Shown: piece after piece, positions 13,601 through 25,710 of the stretch
Layout: every line of letters begins with the position of its first letter
How positions within the stretch are numbered: position 1 is the first letter of the stretch
From: Rhea pennata
Lineage: Eukaryota; Chordata; Aves; Rheiformes; Rheidae
Assembly: GCF_028389875.1 (NCBI RefSeq)
Contig: NC_084663.1
Location: 122,535,801-122,599,800 of the forward strand
Reading direction: 5' to 3'
DNA length: 64,000 nucleotides
Notes under the pieces: generated by a model
Told to the model about the DNA's origin: nothing
Database searches by the model: none
What the model saw: the letters and a program-made list of their open reading frames with translations, nothing else
Program-made: the position numbers and the translations under genes

Positions 13601-16600
13601 AATACTGGAACCAGGGATCAATACAATAACTTTCAAAACTCAGGTATGTTTTTATAATTGAGTCAGTGTAGCACTCAGAAGAACTAAAAGCACTTGCTAA
13701 AGAAGAGCATAGTGCTGACAAGTGGTATCTGTATTGCTCCTTTTACAGCTTTAATGCTGCTCCCATTGTGGCTTTCTCTTTGTTCTGGATTTTAACTTTT
13801 CTTGAAGTGGTGCAGTTATGTTTGTGAATTGGTAAATCTTCTATTTGCGGTCATTAGAATCAGATTTCCTAACCTTATTTAAAAATACCTATTTGATTAT
13901 TGCTGCCAAAAATAAAACTGATAAGTTGATATACAACATACTGTACTGCTCATCAAGGTACTGTTTTCAGAATAATGTTCAGATTTTTGGGAATGTATTT
14001 TCTAGCCTTTAGTAAGCGCATATTAAGTTTTGTTGATAGCATGCTTTTTCGCTGTAGAGAATGTAGAATATATTTTGTTTAGCAGCTGTAGTAAACCTGC
14101 ATGTAAGAAAGTTGACAAGATTGAACTGAACTTTGAGTACCTGAAATTTGTGTGAGCAATCAACTAGGTTCATCTTTCCTGTAGCAGTGAGTCTTTATGT
14201 TCTTGCGTTTCCATTCATTATGGAAGATTAAGATGAATAATGGATGCAAGTACTTGTGAAAATGGGGAGTAAGCATCTAAATGGCATGCTTGGAAAATGG
14301 AGTTAGAGATCTGCTTCTGCCATGGAGTGTTGTTATGAAAGTCCTGCAAGCGTCCACTTGCACGCACTTTCTGGTTCAGCTTAGTTTTTTGAAGAAGTGT
14401 TCATTTTTTTTCTTCTTTCTCTCCTTTTCTCCTCCTCAGCAAACTAAGCACTCCAATAGTTGCTGAAATGTGTGAGGACAGTATTGGTCAGCAATTCTGG
14501 TAGTGAACATAAGGAATTACTGTGTAGTAACTGGAAATCAGCAGACTCTTGAGTACCAGTCCTGATTTTTACCACGTAATTATGTGGCCTCGTAATTTGC
14601 TGATTTGTTGTTCTTGATCTTCTTACTGTTATTAATGAAATGGGGAAAGGCATGTACCTGATGACTTTGTTCTAGAAACTAAAATGCCAAGCATTTTCAG
14701 AAGTGAGACTTCAGCATCTGTTTGGAATTCTAGCAGTAGGAGATTTTGGCCTCAGGTGTCTTTTCATTCTCTTCTTTGGTGCTTTTTCTTTTGTGTGTGG
14801 GGGGAGGTTAGAGAGGGGGAGAGGATGTTAACATCTGTTTTCCTCCTCTAGAGCCCTTTGTAGGGAGGTATCTGGTAGAGTTCAATACTACAAAATGAAC
14901 TTGATTGTAAAGAAAAGTAAAGTGAGAAAATTTTGAGGAACTCAGTGTTGCATCTGAAGGATTAACAAGACATGAGGCAGCACAGTGAGAAGTGTAACAG
15001 CTGTACCATAGTCTCTTCATTTTCTGAGCGTTATCTTATATATTGAAAGGAGTATGGATTCTGTAAAGAAAGAAAAATGTATTTTTTTGGTTATATATGT
15101 TATAATATGTCTGCTAGCTTTGGCATTTTCTAATTGCTTTCACATTAGCTTTGCTCTCTTTTTATGAAACTAATTTTGAAATGAGAATCTACATGTCTGC
15201 TTTTGATGACCCAAAATTGATAGCTGAGCAGTGCTGGCCAGGAGGTTTCTTTCAGCCTTCTTATCATATTTTAGGCATCCCATTTCAATGATCTGAACTT
15301 TCTCCTTTTTTATTGTTAATTTCTATCTTGCTGCAGAACGTTTAGTCTGAAGCTGAGCAAAGGTTCTGCAGGTTGACATGCTCTGCCTTTCTGTTCCTCC
15401 TGCAGTGGGGCAGAAAGCACCAGAGAGATGTGCTCACAGGTGCAGGTTCACACTGTGGAGCATGTGTTCATTGCAGGTATCTCAAGGAGGTTCGGTTCAG
15501 TTCAAGCCCCTCTTGACACAATGTGAGTTGGCAGTCATGTCATTTGAACTATCTATCTACTGGCCTCATTTTTTCAGGTTTCTAGTTCTCTCAAAGGGTT
15601 TAATGGGATTTGGAGATGTTAGAGGTCTGGTGGCTGCAGATGAAGCTTTTTGTAAAATAATGAAGGTATCTACAGAATTTAGATCTCAGGTGAACCTTAA
15701 TGTGTCACCTCTAAATTACATAGCTTTCCAGAGAATAGAATTTTGTTATTCCAAATTTTGCTAGAATAATGCTTAATTGCATTGCTTCCATATAAAAAAA
15801 AAGGAATAACTTTGCTTCTAAGATGCAAAGGGAATTTGATTCTTTCTGTAGATCTTAGGCTGATGATTAGTCTTGCTTATGCTAATGGATAGTGACCTTC
15901 CAAATTTAACCCCTTTTATTGTGTGTGTTCAAGCTTTACAACAGATGATAAAGGATTATTTAAGTTCTCCAGCTAGTATTCATCGCATGTTGATGTTTAA
16001 ATGCTGGATGGATGCCTGTCTATAGGCACGACATTCACCAGTGCTTTTCCGTTAGAAGATATTCAAGGAGTGAAACTTAGTGACCATAATTTCAAAATAC
16101 ATAATGTTGAATTTCAGTTGCATTTGCTTGTTAATAACTGTATGCAAGTAAAGTTTGAATGTTGCGCCATTCCACCTGTTTTCCCTACCTTTTAATCCTG
16201 TTCTCTGGATTTAATTCTGCCCAGCATCAACATTTACATGCTACTAGCGACACTTGATAAAGTGACGCATGAAGAAAGAAAGCACTACCCATTCCGTAGC
16301 AGTAATAGCTAAGAGCAAATAGAATCAAGATAAATATGCTTTAGGAGATGATAGTGCTACAGTTTGGCTTTTTATAATGTTGTTATCTTAAAAACATCTA
16401 GAATACCATTATTAAGAGTAAGGGAAGAGTTTGAAGTAAAATGTATATTTTTGAAACATTTGGAAATCATTTTCATTGGGGCTGGGGGAGAAGTGTGTGA
16501 AATCAATAAGCTTGTCATGAGTTGAAGGCTGTGCCTTACACAAATGTTGTAGTACTTTATGAATGTCAGCCAAATAAGCACTTTGCTGCTGCTTGCTAAA

Positions 16601-19600
16601 TATCATTTTGGTAGATAATAAATATAATTATATTTTAATGTGTGGCACTTGGAGGAAAACAAACACTCAAAGAAAGCAATTTGTCAGGGTAGTTATTGTA
16701 TTAGTTACTCTGATTATTGGTATGTGTGAGTTAACATAACAGTTGTTCTTGAATCAGCCAGCTCTCTAGAGCTTATATCTTAATGGAGGAAAATGTGATC
16801 CTGGATAGAAAGTCTTGTCACTTATTCGCAGAACAATTATTTGTTTTTATTAATAAAAACGAAGTATCTAATCAAAATGAACTGAGAAATTTGCTTGTCT
16901 TTCACTAGAGGGTTTGTTTTAAAAGTACTTGCTAAATTGAAAAATCCTTTCAAACGTTTTCTTCCAAGGCCAAAGAACCTGGGACGTACACTCTCAGGCA
17001 ACTGTGCACTTCACTGGGAAAAGTACAGTTTGTCCTTCTTCATATTTACCCAATTGCGCAGTATGATGTGTATTCTCAGGAGCCCCAGCTAAAAGTGGAA
17101 CCAATGACTGGTATGTATAGTTGTTACACTGTGGTTGTATTGATGATCTTTCTTTTCCCACTGGAGTAGATAAAATATTTTTCATCTTGAATTGTGTTCA
17201 GAATTTTTTTGCCTTGCTGTTAATTTTGAGCTAGAAGTTTAAAATAAACTTATTTTTAAAATTATTAAGTATACTGTGTCAATGATAGATGGCATTCAGC
17301 AACTAATTTTAGAGTCTAGATCAAATTTGAAGATGTAGTGTCATTTAAATATCAGGCATGAATTGGCCTCCTACGCAGATTAGAAGAAGTGAATATTCTT
17401 ATTGGCTTATTATTATAAGTTCACTTATTCTTAAGTGAACTTCTTATTGGCTAGTTTTGTGACACTGCAGTGTCTTTGGTAAAAGGGAAGAAAAAATCAT
17501 GAGAAATGAGTTCCTCTTCTAGAGGTGATAACCGAAAATTCTAAAATCAAATACTGAGTGCATTGCATTTGTGACAGTTGAGCGCTGTGTGATGTAGCAT
17601 TTGTTACAGCATATAAACTGAAGGTAATATGACTTTATTTTCAAGTTATAAATTGAGGTAACTGAGCTGATATGAGTTCAGTGGAACCATTCCTGTTACA
17701 GGTGTTACGATGTATGGCAAAGGAAGGACAGGCATACTGGAGAGAGGAGAGTTAATCAAATTAGCTGTAAAATTGGTGGTTGTGGTTCAGATCTCTGAGA
17801 ATCTGTGCCTATTGGCATTCTAATAATCTTGATTACGTAAATACAGCCTGTGGGTATGACAGTCGTCATAGGTGCAGAAATACAAAGCTGTCCGCAACCT
17901 GTAGAAAGCTTAAAAAGGTTGACAATGTCTTTCACTAAGTTTTGTGCTACTGGAGACAGCAGAGTACATACTGTGCCATACACAGTATGTGAGCTAGCTA
18001 ATCTAAACCTAGCTCAAGAGACATCAACATGCAGAAGTAGGTTGTTTCAAGTCAAAAGAGACTGAAATTCACTCTTGGATGGCTTTAACGTCTTGCATAA
18101 CATCACTCCCCCCCCCCCCCCCCCCGAAAATTTTAAGTTACTCTAATGTAATAAGAAATTGCCTGGGAATATTTACTTGTAAATGCTCACTAGCAAGCGT
18201 TAGCAGCATATTGTAACCATCTGATAAAGACTGTTGGAATGTAATAACAATTTTGCTTTTTTCCTTCAGATAGCCTTTTGGCTGGTATTCCACAGAAGGT
18301 GAAATTCACAGTAATTACTGGCCATTACACCATGAAGAATGGAGATACTTTGCAGCTCAGTAATGCTGATGCCATGCCTATTCTTTACCATCCAGAGAGC
18401 AAGGCAGTCATCTATTCCAACACAAGGGGTAAGCAATGGAGTGAAAATGAATACTCCTTATCAATCCGAAAATTCAGTAACCCTGAAATAAAGCTGTAGT
18501 TATTAGTGTGAAGAACACTGATACTGGCTCTTCCAGTAGCTGTTATTAACTGAAGCTATTTAGGGACTTGCAAGTCAGCACTTCAGTGTAAGAAAGATCT
18601 TAAACTTTCATCCCTAGTAAAGCAGTAGCATGAGCTTTCAGCAAACACCTGGACAGCTTTCACTTTCATGGATGAAGGTCAATAGGTATGGAGAGGAAGT
18701 AGCTGTTGAGGTGAGCATCTTTTGTGATTTCCAAATGAATTATGATGATCTGTTCCTTTGTGGACTGTGTTTTAACTAGACTACTGTAAAGTAATCTAGG
18801 TAGGTTTTTATTTAGTGCTCTGTGTAAACAAAATATTTTCTTGAGATAGAGATTAATTTTAAACAGATGATGTCGTAAGATTTTTTTTCTCTACTTGGGT
18901 ACTGTATTCTCAATTGCTCGAGTGTAGAGCAATTTTTTTAATAAATGGAGAGAGCAGTGTTAATTGCTTTAATAAAGTTGAGATTGATTAAAATAGACTA
19001 TACAGAGGCATCTTGTATGTAGCATTTTAAAGATACACTGATGAAAAATAATGATGTGTGTGTTTGAAGAGAAAAAGAATTGTGAGACTAAGAAGCTAAA
19101 GAATGATGTAAAAACTGTAATGCGTGTCGGATGATAGACTAAAGTAGCTCTTTATCTACTTTGAAGCTTGGTATCAGATCGTCATCTTTGGAGCTTTCTT
19201 GACTATTGAAAGGGACTACTATACTGAATGTGTTGGCTACCTTCCTGCAGTCTTCAAGCTGGGTAGAGCATTGCCCGTGCAAAACTGAACAGCAGTGGTA
19301 TTGAAGATGTGAAGATTATAGCTCGTTTGAGGATGTTACTCTGGAGTTGTGTAATATGGTTTCTGGTTGCTGGTTATGCAAGCATAGAAGTCTTGCTAGT
19401 AGATTCTTATGGTGCCACCTATTTTCTATTGTTTTTAGTTCCTCAGACTAATTTTTTTTTTTTACTTTATTAGATTAAAATGAAAATTGGGAAGGGATGA
19501 ACAATTTTTAAACTATTTTTTCCTCATTCTACATTAACTACAGAAAAGATCTCAGAATCGTCATTAAGGATTCAGTCTTCTGAAAAGATTACAAGCATCA

Positions 19601-22600
19601 GTTTGCCAGTGACTCCTGCATATCATGTAATTGAGTTTGAATTAGAAGTCATATATTTGCCATCAACCCCAGAATCTGCAGTGGAGAGAGAAAATACTGT
19701 AAAAGAAGCTCACAGGAAAAACAAAGAGAAGCAGAAACCGGCCAATCGCATGGCTACTGTTGACCAAAAAGTAAGGTAACATTTGACATAGATTGGCTTG
19801 ATCACAAGGGCGTACACTCAACAAAATATAAATTGTGATGATAGAGAAACTGGTTGCATAGAAGTGATTTTTCTCTTAAAGGTTATAAATGCAAAAATCT
19901 TACCAAATCTTTATAGACATAAAGAATAAGTGAACAAAAATATACACTATACTTAGTATATGACCAGCTGTTCCGCTGGTTAGCCCTCTTAAGAGTTTTG
20001 GCATTGTAGTGCACACAGTTTGCTTAGGATAAAAGATACTTCTGTCTTTTTTGAAAGTTGGATTGATGTCTTTAAAAGTGCTGTGAATGAGATCCTCCCT
20101 TCTGACTCAGGGGAAGGATATTTCTTCCACTTGTAGAGCATCTGTACACAGTACTTGAGCAGTACAGTATAGGGTTTCAGGCTGCCACATTCCATAGTTG
20201 GAGGTGAGTTTTCCTCTTAATTCTTGCTGTGAAGAATGAATAAAATGAGCAACATAAAGATGCTATTCAGTTAGCAAAATGAACTTGGAATCACCTTTCA
20301 CAGGGGGTACGCCTTGCTAAAATTGATTGAAATGTGCTGCCCTATATCCTTGTGTATGAAGAAGGGGGTGAAGATGAATAGCTACCAGCTGGCATTACTA
20401 GAACTAAAATATTAAAACATGCAATCTTTCCCTCCATAGAAGAGTATGTTACTTAGTGTGCATGCTGTAGAGTTAGAAACAGTGGCACCATTCAGTTAAG
20501 GTGAAATTCTTCAGTTAAGCATGCTGTTCAAAAGCTGAAACAAATACATGTACAATATATAATAAAGAATATTAAATGCAAACTTATCATTAATTTATAT
20601 AAAAGTGTTTGTGTGTGTGTGTATATGTATGTATATATGTATGTATTATAAAGATATTTCAGAAATAAGCCTTAATAGGAATTTACTTTATACTGTCATT
20701 TTTATCCAATTTTAGAATTCAGCTGCTATCAGTATTGTCACTGTCCTCTATCTTTTCTTTCTTGTATTCCCCTTCCTATCTATTTTTGACGTTTGTGGTC
20801 TCCAGAACTAGGTACAATCAATTTCCACAGAAAAATTTCTTCTGAATTTCATACTAGCTCAAAAAGAACATTAGTCTTTTGTTTTCATCAGATTTGGTTT
20901 TGACCCGCTGCCCATCACACCCACTCTGGATGCATTAGATCTAGACACTTATTGAGAAATCTTTGGTTTTGAAATGAGGAGAAAAGAAAACCATTATGCC
21001 AATGACCAAGAACCATGTTCCTTTTTCCCTTTAGGTAACCATTGATTGTCCTTGGTCAATTTACTCCACTATTATCGCATTAACATTCTGCATACCTTTT
21101 AATGCCAAGCATTCCTTATTGTCAGCTGGCAAACGGTAATGTACTCATTACGTATTTATTGTTTCTTTCCTCTTACAAGCTATGGAGGTGGAATTTCATA
21201 AGTAATATTTCTAGTCAACTGGTTTCTTAAGTTAGGATTTTGTTGTCTTGCAGCTTCCTGCTGGAAGCTTTCTTATTTCTTCTAGTGCACTTTCCTAGCA
21301 ATAAAACAAATATGTGGTTTCAGTCATTTTGGAAATAAGACCACAAGATAAACCAGAGTGAACTATTTCTGTTAAGGTATTTCGTTTTATTTAATATGTG
21401 AGAGAACGTTTTACAGCTTTATTTCTGCAAACCCCTAAATATAGTTTTTGGGAAAAAAAAAAAAAAAAAAAAACACCTGCCATTCTGTTTTTTCTTGAGT
21501 TGTGTGCTTTGGAAAGAATGCTATGGACATCTTTTAAGCATAATTGTTCAAATTTGCTATGTAATTCAACAAACTGTATATCTTTTTTTCAGGAAATATG
21601 TGCAAGTCTGTATACAGAATTTGTCAGAACTGTGTTTCCAGCTTTCAGACAACAGCCTAAAAACTTCTGCTAATTGTACAGATTTGCAGCTGGTACCTCT
21701 GAACCCTGAATCTCAACAGGTAAAGACTCTTTTGGTGGTATATGAGCTCACTGATAGGAGACCTAGATATGAAACTTAGTGAAATTATTAGCACCTCTGC
21801 ATATGTACTTTATAGGTACAGCTGATAATTGATACTTTGTCAGATTTTTGCCAATCTTTGAGAGAGAACTTTGTTTCTCAAAACATCTTTAAGAATAATT
21901 TATATCTGCAGGTCTCGGATCAAATTCTAAAAACCTACACAAACGATTAAATAAGTTTCCAAACTCCTCCTTTTGCCTCTTGTAGAGAACCACATTCCAG
22001 TCAGTGTTTCAAAAGAATACATTTTCCTTCATACCATGTTTAGACTGGGCTTAAAGAAACCTCAGGAAACTGTTTTGGCACTTAACTTGAGTCAGATTTA
22101 CAGTAGCATGGCCATTCCATCAGTGTCTTTTGAAACTGGTCTAAAGGTGGTATGAAGTTGGTCTGTCTTGATGACTAGGAAAATGATATGCAAACATACT
22201 TCATCTCTCTTACTTTTTTTGGTATATTATACCAAATACTTTTGAATAAAATATTTTTCCGCATTGAATACGAAATATATTCTTTTGAAACACTGATTCT
22301 GACAGTAAAATGTCTCATTCTTTTTAAGTGCAGCACACATCTAATTGAAAGATTTCACAGCAGCTATTGGTTTTGGTTGCATATTTTCACTGATGATTTA
22401 TTTTATACTGAAAAGATTTGTTTTGTTTTATAAACTATAGTAATTCCAGAAAAGACATACACATAGGAACATGTATTTCTACTTTCCTTTCTCAGAGAGG
22501 AGGGAAAGAGCTGATACTATGAACAAATACTCTCTTTCAGGTCATACACAGTAAGCAATCAATATTCTTTGTATGGGAATTGAAGTGGACAAAAGAGCTT

Positions 22601-25600
22601 CCTCTGTCCTTGCAGTGCCTGTTTTCAGTCAGCTTTTGTCCAGCTACCTCTGAAGAACAGTCCCTTTCCCTGAAGCCGTTCACTTATGAATTCCAAGTGG
22701 AAAATTTTTTTGTAAGTATTCTTTTGTATATCCAAATATTAGAAAACCATGTTCAGTTAACATATATGAAAGGGAGAAGTCAAAAGTATGTTAAAGATTT
22801 TCTGAGGTTGATACCTATAAAGGATTGTTGGAAAACTAGTTTGTAGTTTGTTGAACCACAAAAATAGAGGGGAGGTGGAATCATATTTACCACTGGCATC
22901 CCCCCCCCCCCAAAAAAAAAAAAAAAAAAAAAAAGTTTCCTTGATCTTTTTGTGATTTTTGGTGTTGGTGGTTGGTTCTTCTGTGTTTTCCTCTCCCTAG
23001 GTTTGTGCTGTTGAGGCTTGCTTAGACTACTGAGCTGCTTTCTGACCTAATGGCTTAGGACAGCCATCTCCAAAGCAAATGACTGTTTCCGAAAATCTTT
23101 GTTTTTGAAAGCATTTGTATTGTTTAAGTGGTGCTTGAGATGAGCTCTTCTAATGAACTATTTAGGATTTTTTTAAAGCCATTATCTGGAATATTTCTTC
23201 TTTCCTTTTATGGACAAACTCTTTGTTTATTTGGTCAGCAAGAAAGCTTAAAGGCTAGATTTCCTTTGTCCTTTTCTTGATGCTTATTACAAATTGGCAC
23301 TGAGCAAAATTTAGATATGGGCTTACCTACTCGCATGCAACTAGCAATTATTGGCATTTGTATCAGTATCTTTCTGGATATTTTTAGGGGAACTAAATGT
23401 GTTAATGACTTTTGTAGAAATTTAATTTTGTAGCAAAAGAATTAGGTTTTTGATAGTGCAAACACCTTCATTCTGGGGATTATGATGTTAAGAGTGAAGT
23501 AGTTTTCTCCTGTATTACCCAGAATTTGAGCAATGTGGAAAGTAAGAAGTTGAGAAACTAATTAAAGCTTGTTTAAAAAATAATAAAAGAAAAATGATAT
23601 CTACTTAGAAGCACTGAAAGGCTGGAGAGCTAAAGCACAGAAATGGAGGGAAAAATTGTGTTTTTACTCCTGGTATAGGAAACAATTGTTTGAATCAGAT
23701 TTGGCTTGCTTAATTGCTCAAACTGAGCAATATAATGAAGTGAACATTACTTATCACTGAATCTTGTATTAAAAAGATGTAATAGGATGCAAATGTTACA
23801 CTTTGTACTGTATCAATTGTCCAGTTTTCTTTTAAACGCAAATAAAACACCCTTTTTTTCTTGATAACAGCACTGTTTTCTTCCTGACAGACATTATATA
23901 ATGTGAAAACTGAAATTTTTCCCCCATTGGGGGCAGAGTATTGTAAAACAGGCTCACTCTGCTCTTTAGAGGTGTCCATCACCCGACTTGCGGACCTCTT
24001 AGAAGTTGACAAAGATGAAGCGTTAACAGAGTCTGATGGGTATTGTACAACAAAACTGATGTATGAGGGTAAGAATATTTTTCTCGATATAATGCTTAAG
24101 CATGTTGACGAGATTCTCCAATTTTTTGTCTTGATAATGACATCTGCCAGACCTTCCATGGCCATTGTCTTGTATTGTGTATAGCAGTTTTCGTTGTCTG
24201 AGAACGTATTATTTTTCTTCCTCACTAATCTATCCAAGTGGAATATAATTACTGCTTGGGCTGGACAAATGCTTCCTTGAGGCCAAAGTATATTGATATC
24301 TTTTGGGGAGAGCTGTTTTCTTACTTCGAACAGCTGTTCATGTACAAAAGTCTGTGGGCATCTAGATATTGTGAAAATACTGATTAAAGAATGTTCTAAA
24401 ACTGTGCTGAGGGTTCTTAATTTTCAAAAAAAGATTCTGATAGTATTTTCTCTCTATTCTTGCAGTTGTTGACAACAGCAGTAACTGGGCAGTGTGTGGA
24501 AAAAGTTCTGGAGTGATATCTATGCCTGTAGCAGCTCGAGCAACTCACAAAGTCCACATGGAAGTGATGCCGCTCTTTGCTGGATACCTCCCCTTTCCTG
24601 ATGTCAGATTATTTAAATACCTCCCTCATCATTCTGCTCACTCCATGCAACTTGATGCTGGTAAAGCTATCTTGACTATGTGGCTACTTATAGAAATGAT
24701 TCTGCTGCTTCTGTGTCCTTGTGTAAAGAGGAAAGCAAGGCGAGGGAGTGTATTAACTACTTTAGGGTTCTTATGTTACTTAATTTCATTTCACAGTTCG
24801 TATTTGAAATTTACAAAAAGCTGCTCTGACATGAATATTGAATTCAGATTGTAGCCTTACTGTGTGAGAGGGCATAATAAACTCCCTGTTTTCTTATATA
24901 TCCTTTAAAGATTATTGCATAGTTATCACTGAATTCATAACCAAGTGAAAATTCGCTTGATAACCCTCAATAATCCTGAAGTTTCATTGCTTGTAAATTG
25001 TGTATCTACTGTGTCTTAACTTTGAAAAATTTCCCCAGTTGTTGGAAGGATTAAGTAGGAAATAGCAGAGCTGCTGAAAACTTGTGGCGTATAAACCAGA
25101 TTAGATCAAGAGTTTAAATTACTGTAGCCACCTAGAATCTTCATTGGTATTGTTGAGCAGCTCTAGAGCTGTAATGAGAATTAACTCATGCAAGCAACTG
25201 TCCATTTGTTAGTTGAGTTCTGGTAAGTGCCAGTGTACATTTTTCTAGCCCATGACAAATCTGAGGTAAGGCTACTTAAATTTTCCTTAGCTGTAACAAT
25301 GTGAATGATACTGGTTTCTGCTGCTGGTCAAAAGTGTGCACAAACTATTAGTTCAACTGAAATGATGAGTAACTGTTACCATGTGGTAAGTCGACTGTGT
25401 CGAGCTCTGGAATAGTTTTAAGTTATTTAATCAGTTTAGAGAATGAATTTGTGGGTTTCTGTTTTAAACAGATAGCTGGATTGAGAATGATAACTTATCT
25501 GTGGACAAGAATGTGGATGATCAAGCTGACAGCAGCAGCATAAGGAGCAGAAGTAGCTTGCATTCTGCGGCTAGTGGGGAGCACAAAGGTTTGCCAATGC

Positions 25601-25710
25601 CCCGTCTACAATCCTTTTCATCTGGTCAGGTCTTCAACTGCAGCACTGGTATGCAAATACTTGTTGTTCCCAGCAAGGATGACCATGTTCTGGAAGTAAA
25701 TATCACATGA
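1618..25710 (+). CDS. TRAPPC10: TRAPPC10, TRAPP II complex subunit (5' end outside window)
   Basis: TRAPPC10 (Trs130 family, formerly TMEM1) is a large subunit of TRAPPII, which tethers vesicles at the Golgi and helps activate Rab GTPases. I recognised it from long near-identical stretches to the vertebrate protein, for example VVLSDPLKDSSRSQESWNAF, SVPPGALDCWVFLSCLEVLQ and the C-terminal end DDHVLEV. Nineteen coding exons are visible: 1618-1813, 2947-3058, 4087-4334, 6146-6292, 7234-7348, 8545-8621, 9179-9270, 10133-10273, 12303-12415, 13129-13643, 16969-17110, 18270-18428, 19544-19770, 21035-21135, 21593-21719, 22541-22711, 23891-24068, 24466-24660 and 25472-25710 (stop TGA 25708-25710). 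All joins keep phase with no internal stop. About 1,097 codons are present; the human protein has about 1,259, so roughly 160 N-terminal residues lie upstream. The first exon enters in mid-codon, so it is not the start. Eighteen visible introns use GT-AG ends, and the one after exon 10133-10273 is U12-type. The most divergent part is the lysine-rich segment at the end of exon 19544-19770. Confidence 0.97.
1891..1915. repeat. poly(T) tract
   Basis: A run of 25 T in a TRAPPC10 intron, about 80 bp after the exon donor. Confidence 0.95.
5382..5405. repeat. (AC)12 microsatellite
   Basis: Uninterrupted dinucleotide repeat in a TRAPPC10 intron; likely polymorphic. Confidence 0.95.
6457..6504 (+). 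other. TRAPPC10: possible in-frame cassette exon in TRAPPC10 intron
   Basis: The segment follows a good acceptor (pyrimidine tract then CCACAG at 6451-6456) and is open in the frame of the flanking exons. It encodes ADKAWELLEYAQLFRG. A weak donor GTGATG at 6505 would make a 48-nt phase-0 cassette between exons ending 6292 and starting 7234. An alternative donor at 6512 gives 55 nt and would shift the frame. I know of no matching residues in the standard protein, so this may be chance. Confidence 0.2.
8304..8359. repeat. (CA)n followed by poly(A)
   Basis: A CA repeat (8304-8328) followed after a short C-rich link by 25 A (8335-8359). Located in a TRAPPC10 intron about 185 bp before exon 8545-8621. 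Confidence 0.95.
10274..12302 (+). other. TRAPPC10: U12-type GT-AG intron in TRAPPC10
   Basis: The donor reads GTATCCTCTA (10274-10283), close to the minor-spliceosome consensus GTATCCTTT. The acceptor is preceded by a perfect U12 branch-site element TTCCTTAAC at 12286-12294, with the branch adenosine about 9 nt before the terminal AG (12301-12302). There is no strong polypyrimidine tract. Splicing joins AA to T to make an asparagine codon, giving QIE(K/N)NYLQTSS as in the human protein. These features are seen directly; minor-spliceosome use is inferred from them. Confidence 0.88.
14515..14700 (+). repeat. probable MIR/CORE-type SINE remnant in TRAPPC10 intron
   Basis: In the intron between exons ending 13643 and starting 16969. 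Blocks AAATCAGCAGACTCTTGAG, CCAGTCCTGATTTTTACCAC, TATGTGGCCTC and TGAAATGGGGA follow the SINE order 'overnight-gained head, GGTTC-like box, CTGCCAC-like core, TGTGACC, AAATGGGGA'. The minus-strand open frame here (14444-14653) is incidental. Confidence 0.4.
17417..17442. repeat. perfect hairpin with flanking direct repeats
   Basis: Arms AAGTTCACTTA (17417-17427) and TAAGTGAACTT (17432-17442) are perfect reverse complements with a 4-nt loop. A 12-bp direct repeat TTCTTATTGGCT flanks the hairpin (17396-17407 and 17441-17452). It lies in a TRAPPC10 intron, 300 bp after exon 16969-17110. Confidence 0.8.
18108..18125. repeat. poly(C) tract of 18
   Basis: An uninterrupted run of 18 C, rare for its length, in a TRAPPC10 intron about 145 bp before exon 18270-18428. 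Confidence 0.95.
20608..20646. repeat. TG/TATG simple repeat
   Basis: GTGTGTG changing into TATGTATG-type repeats, in a TRAPPC10 intron. Confidence 0.85.
21453..21473. repeat. poly(A) tract
   Basis: About 21 A in a TRAPPC10 intron, 120 bp before exon 21593-21719. Confidence 0.9.
22900..22934. repeat. C12-A23 homopolymer pair
   Basis: 12 C immediately followed by 23 A in a TRAPPC10 intron. The abrupt change makes it prone to slippage and assembly error. Confidence 0.95.

Noticed and set aside
21986-22146. Acceptor-like TTGTAG, open frame and AAAG/GTGGTA donor resembling an extra TRAPPC10 exon
   Set aside because: Joined in phase to the preceding exon it meets a TAA, and the known protein runs straight from the exon ending 21719 to the exon starting 22541. 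The open frame needs a different phase.
23710-24237. 175-residue open frame on the minus strand
   Set aside because: It is the antisense shadow of TRAPPC10 exon 23891-24068 and flanking intron.
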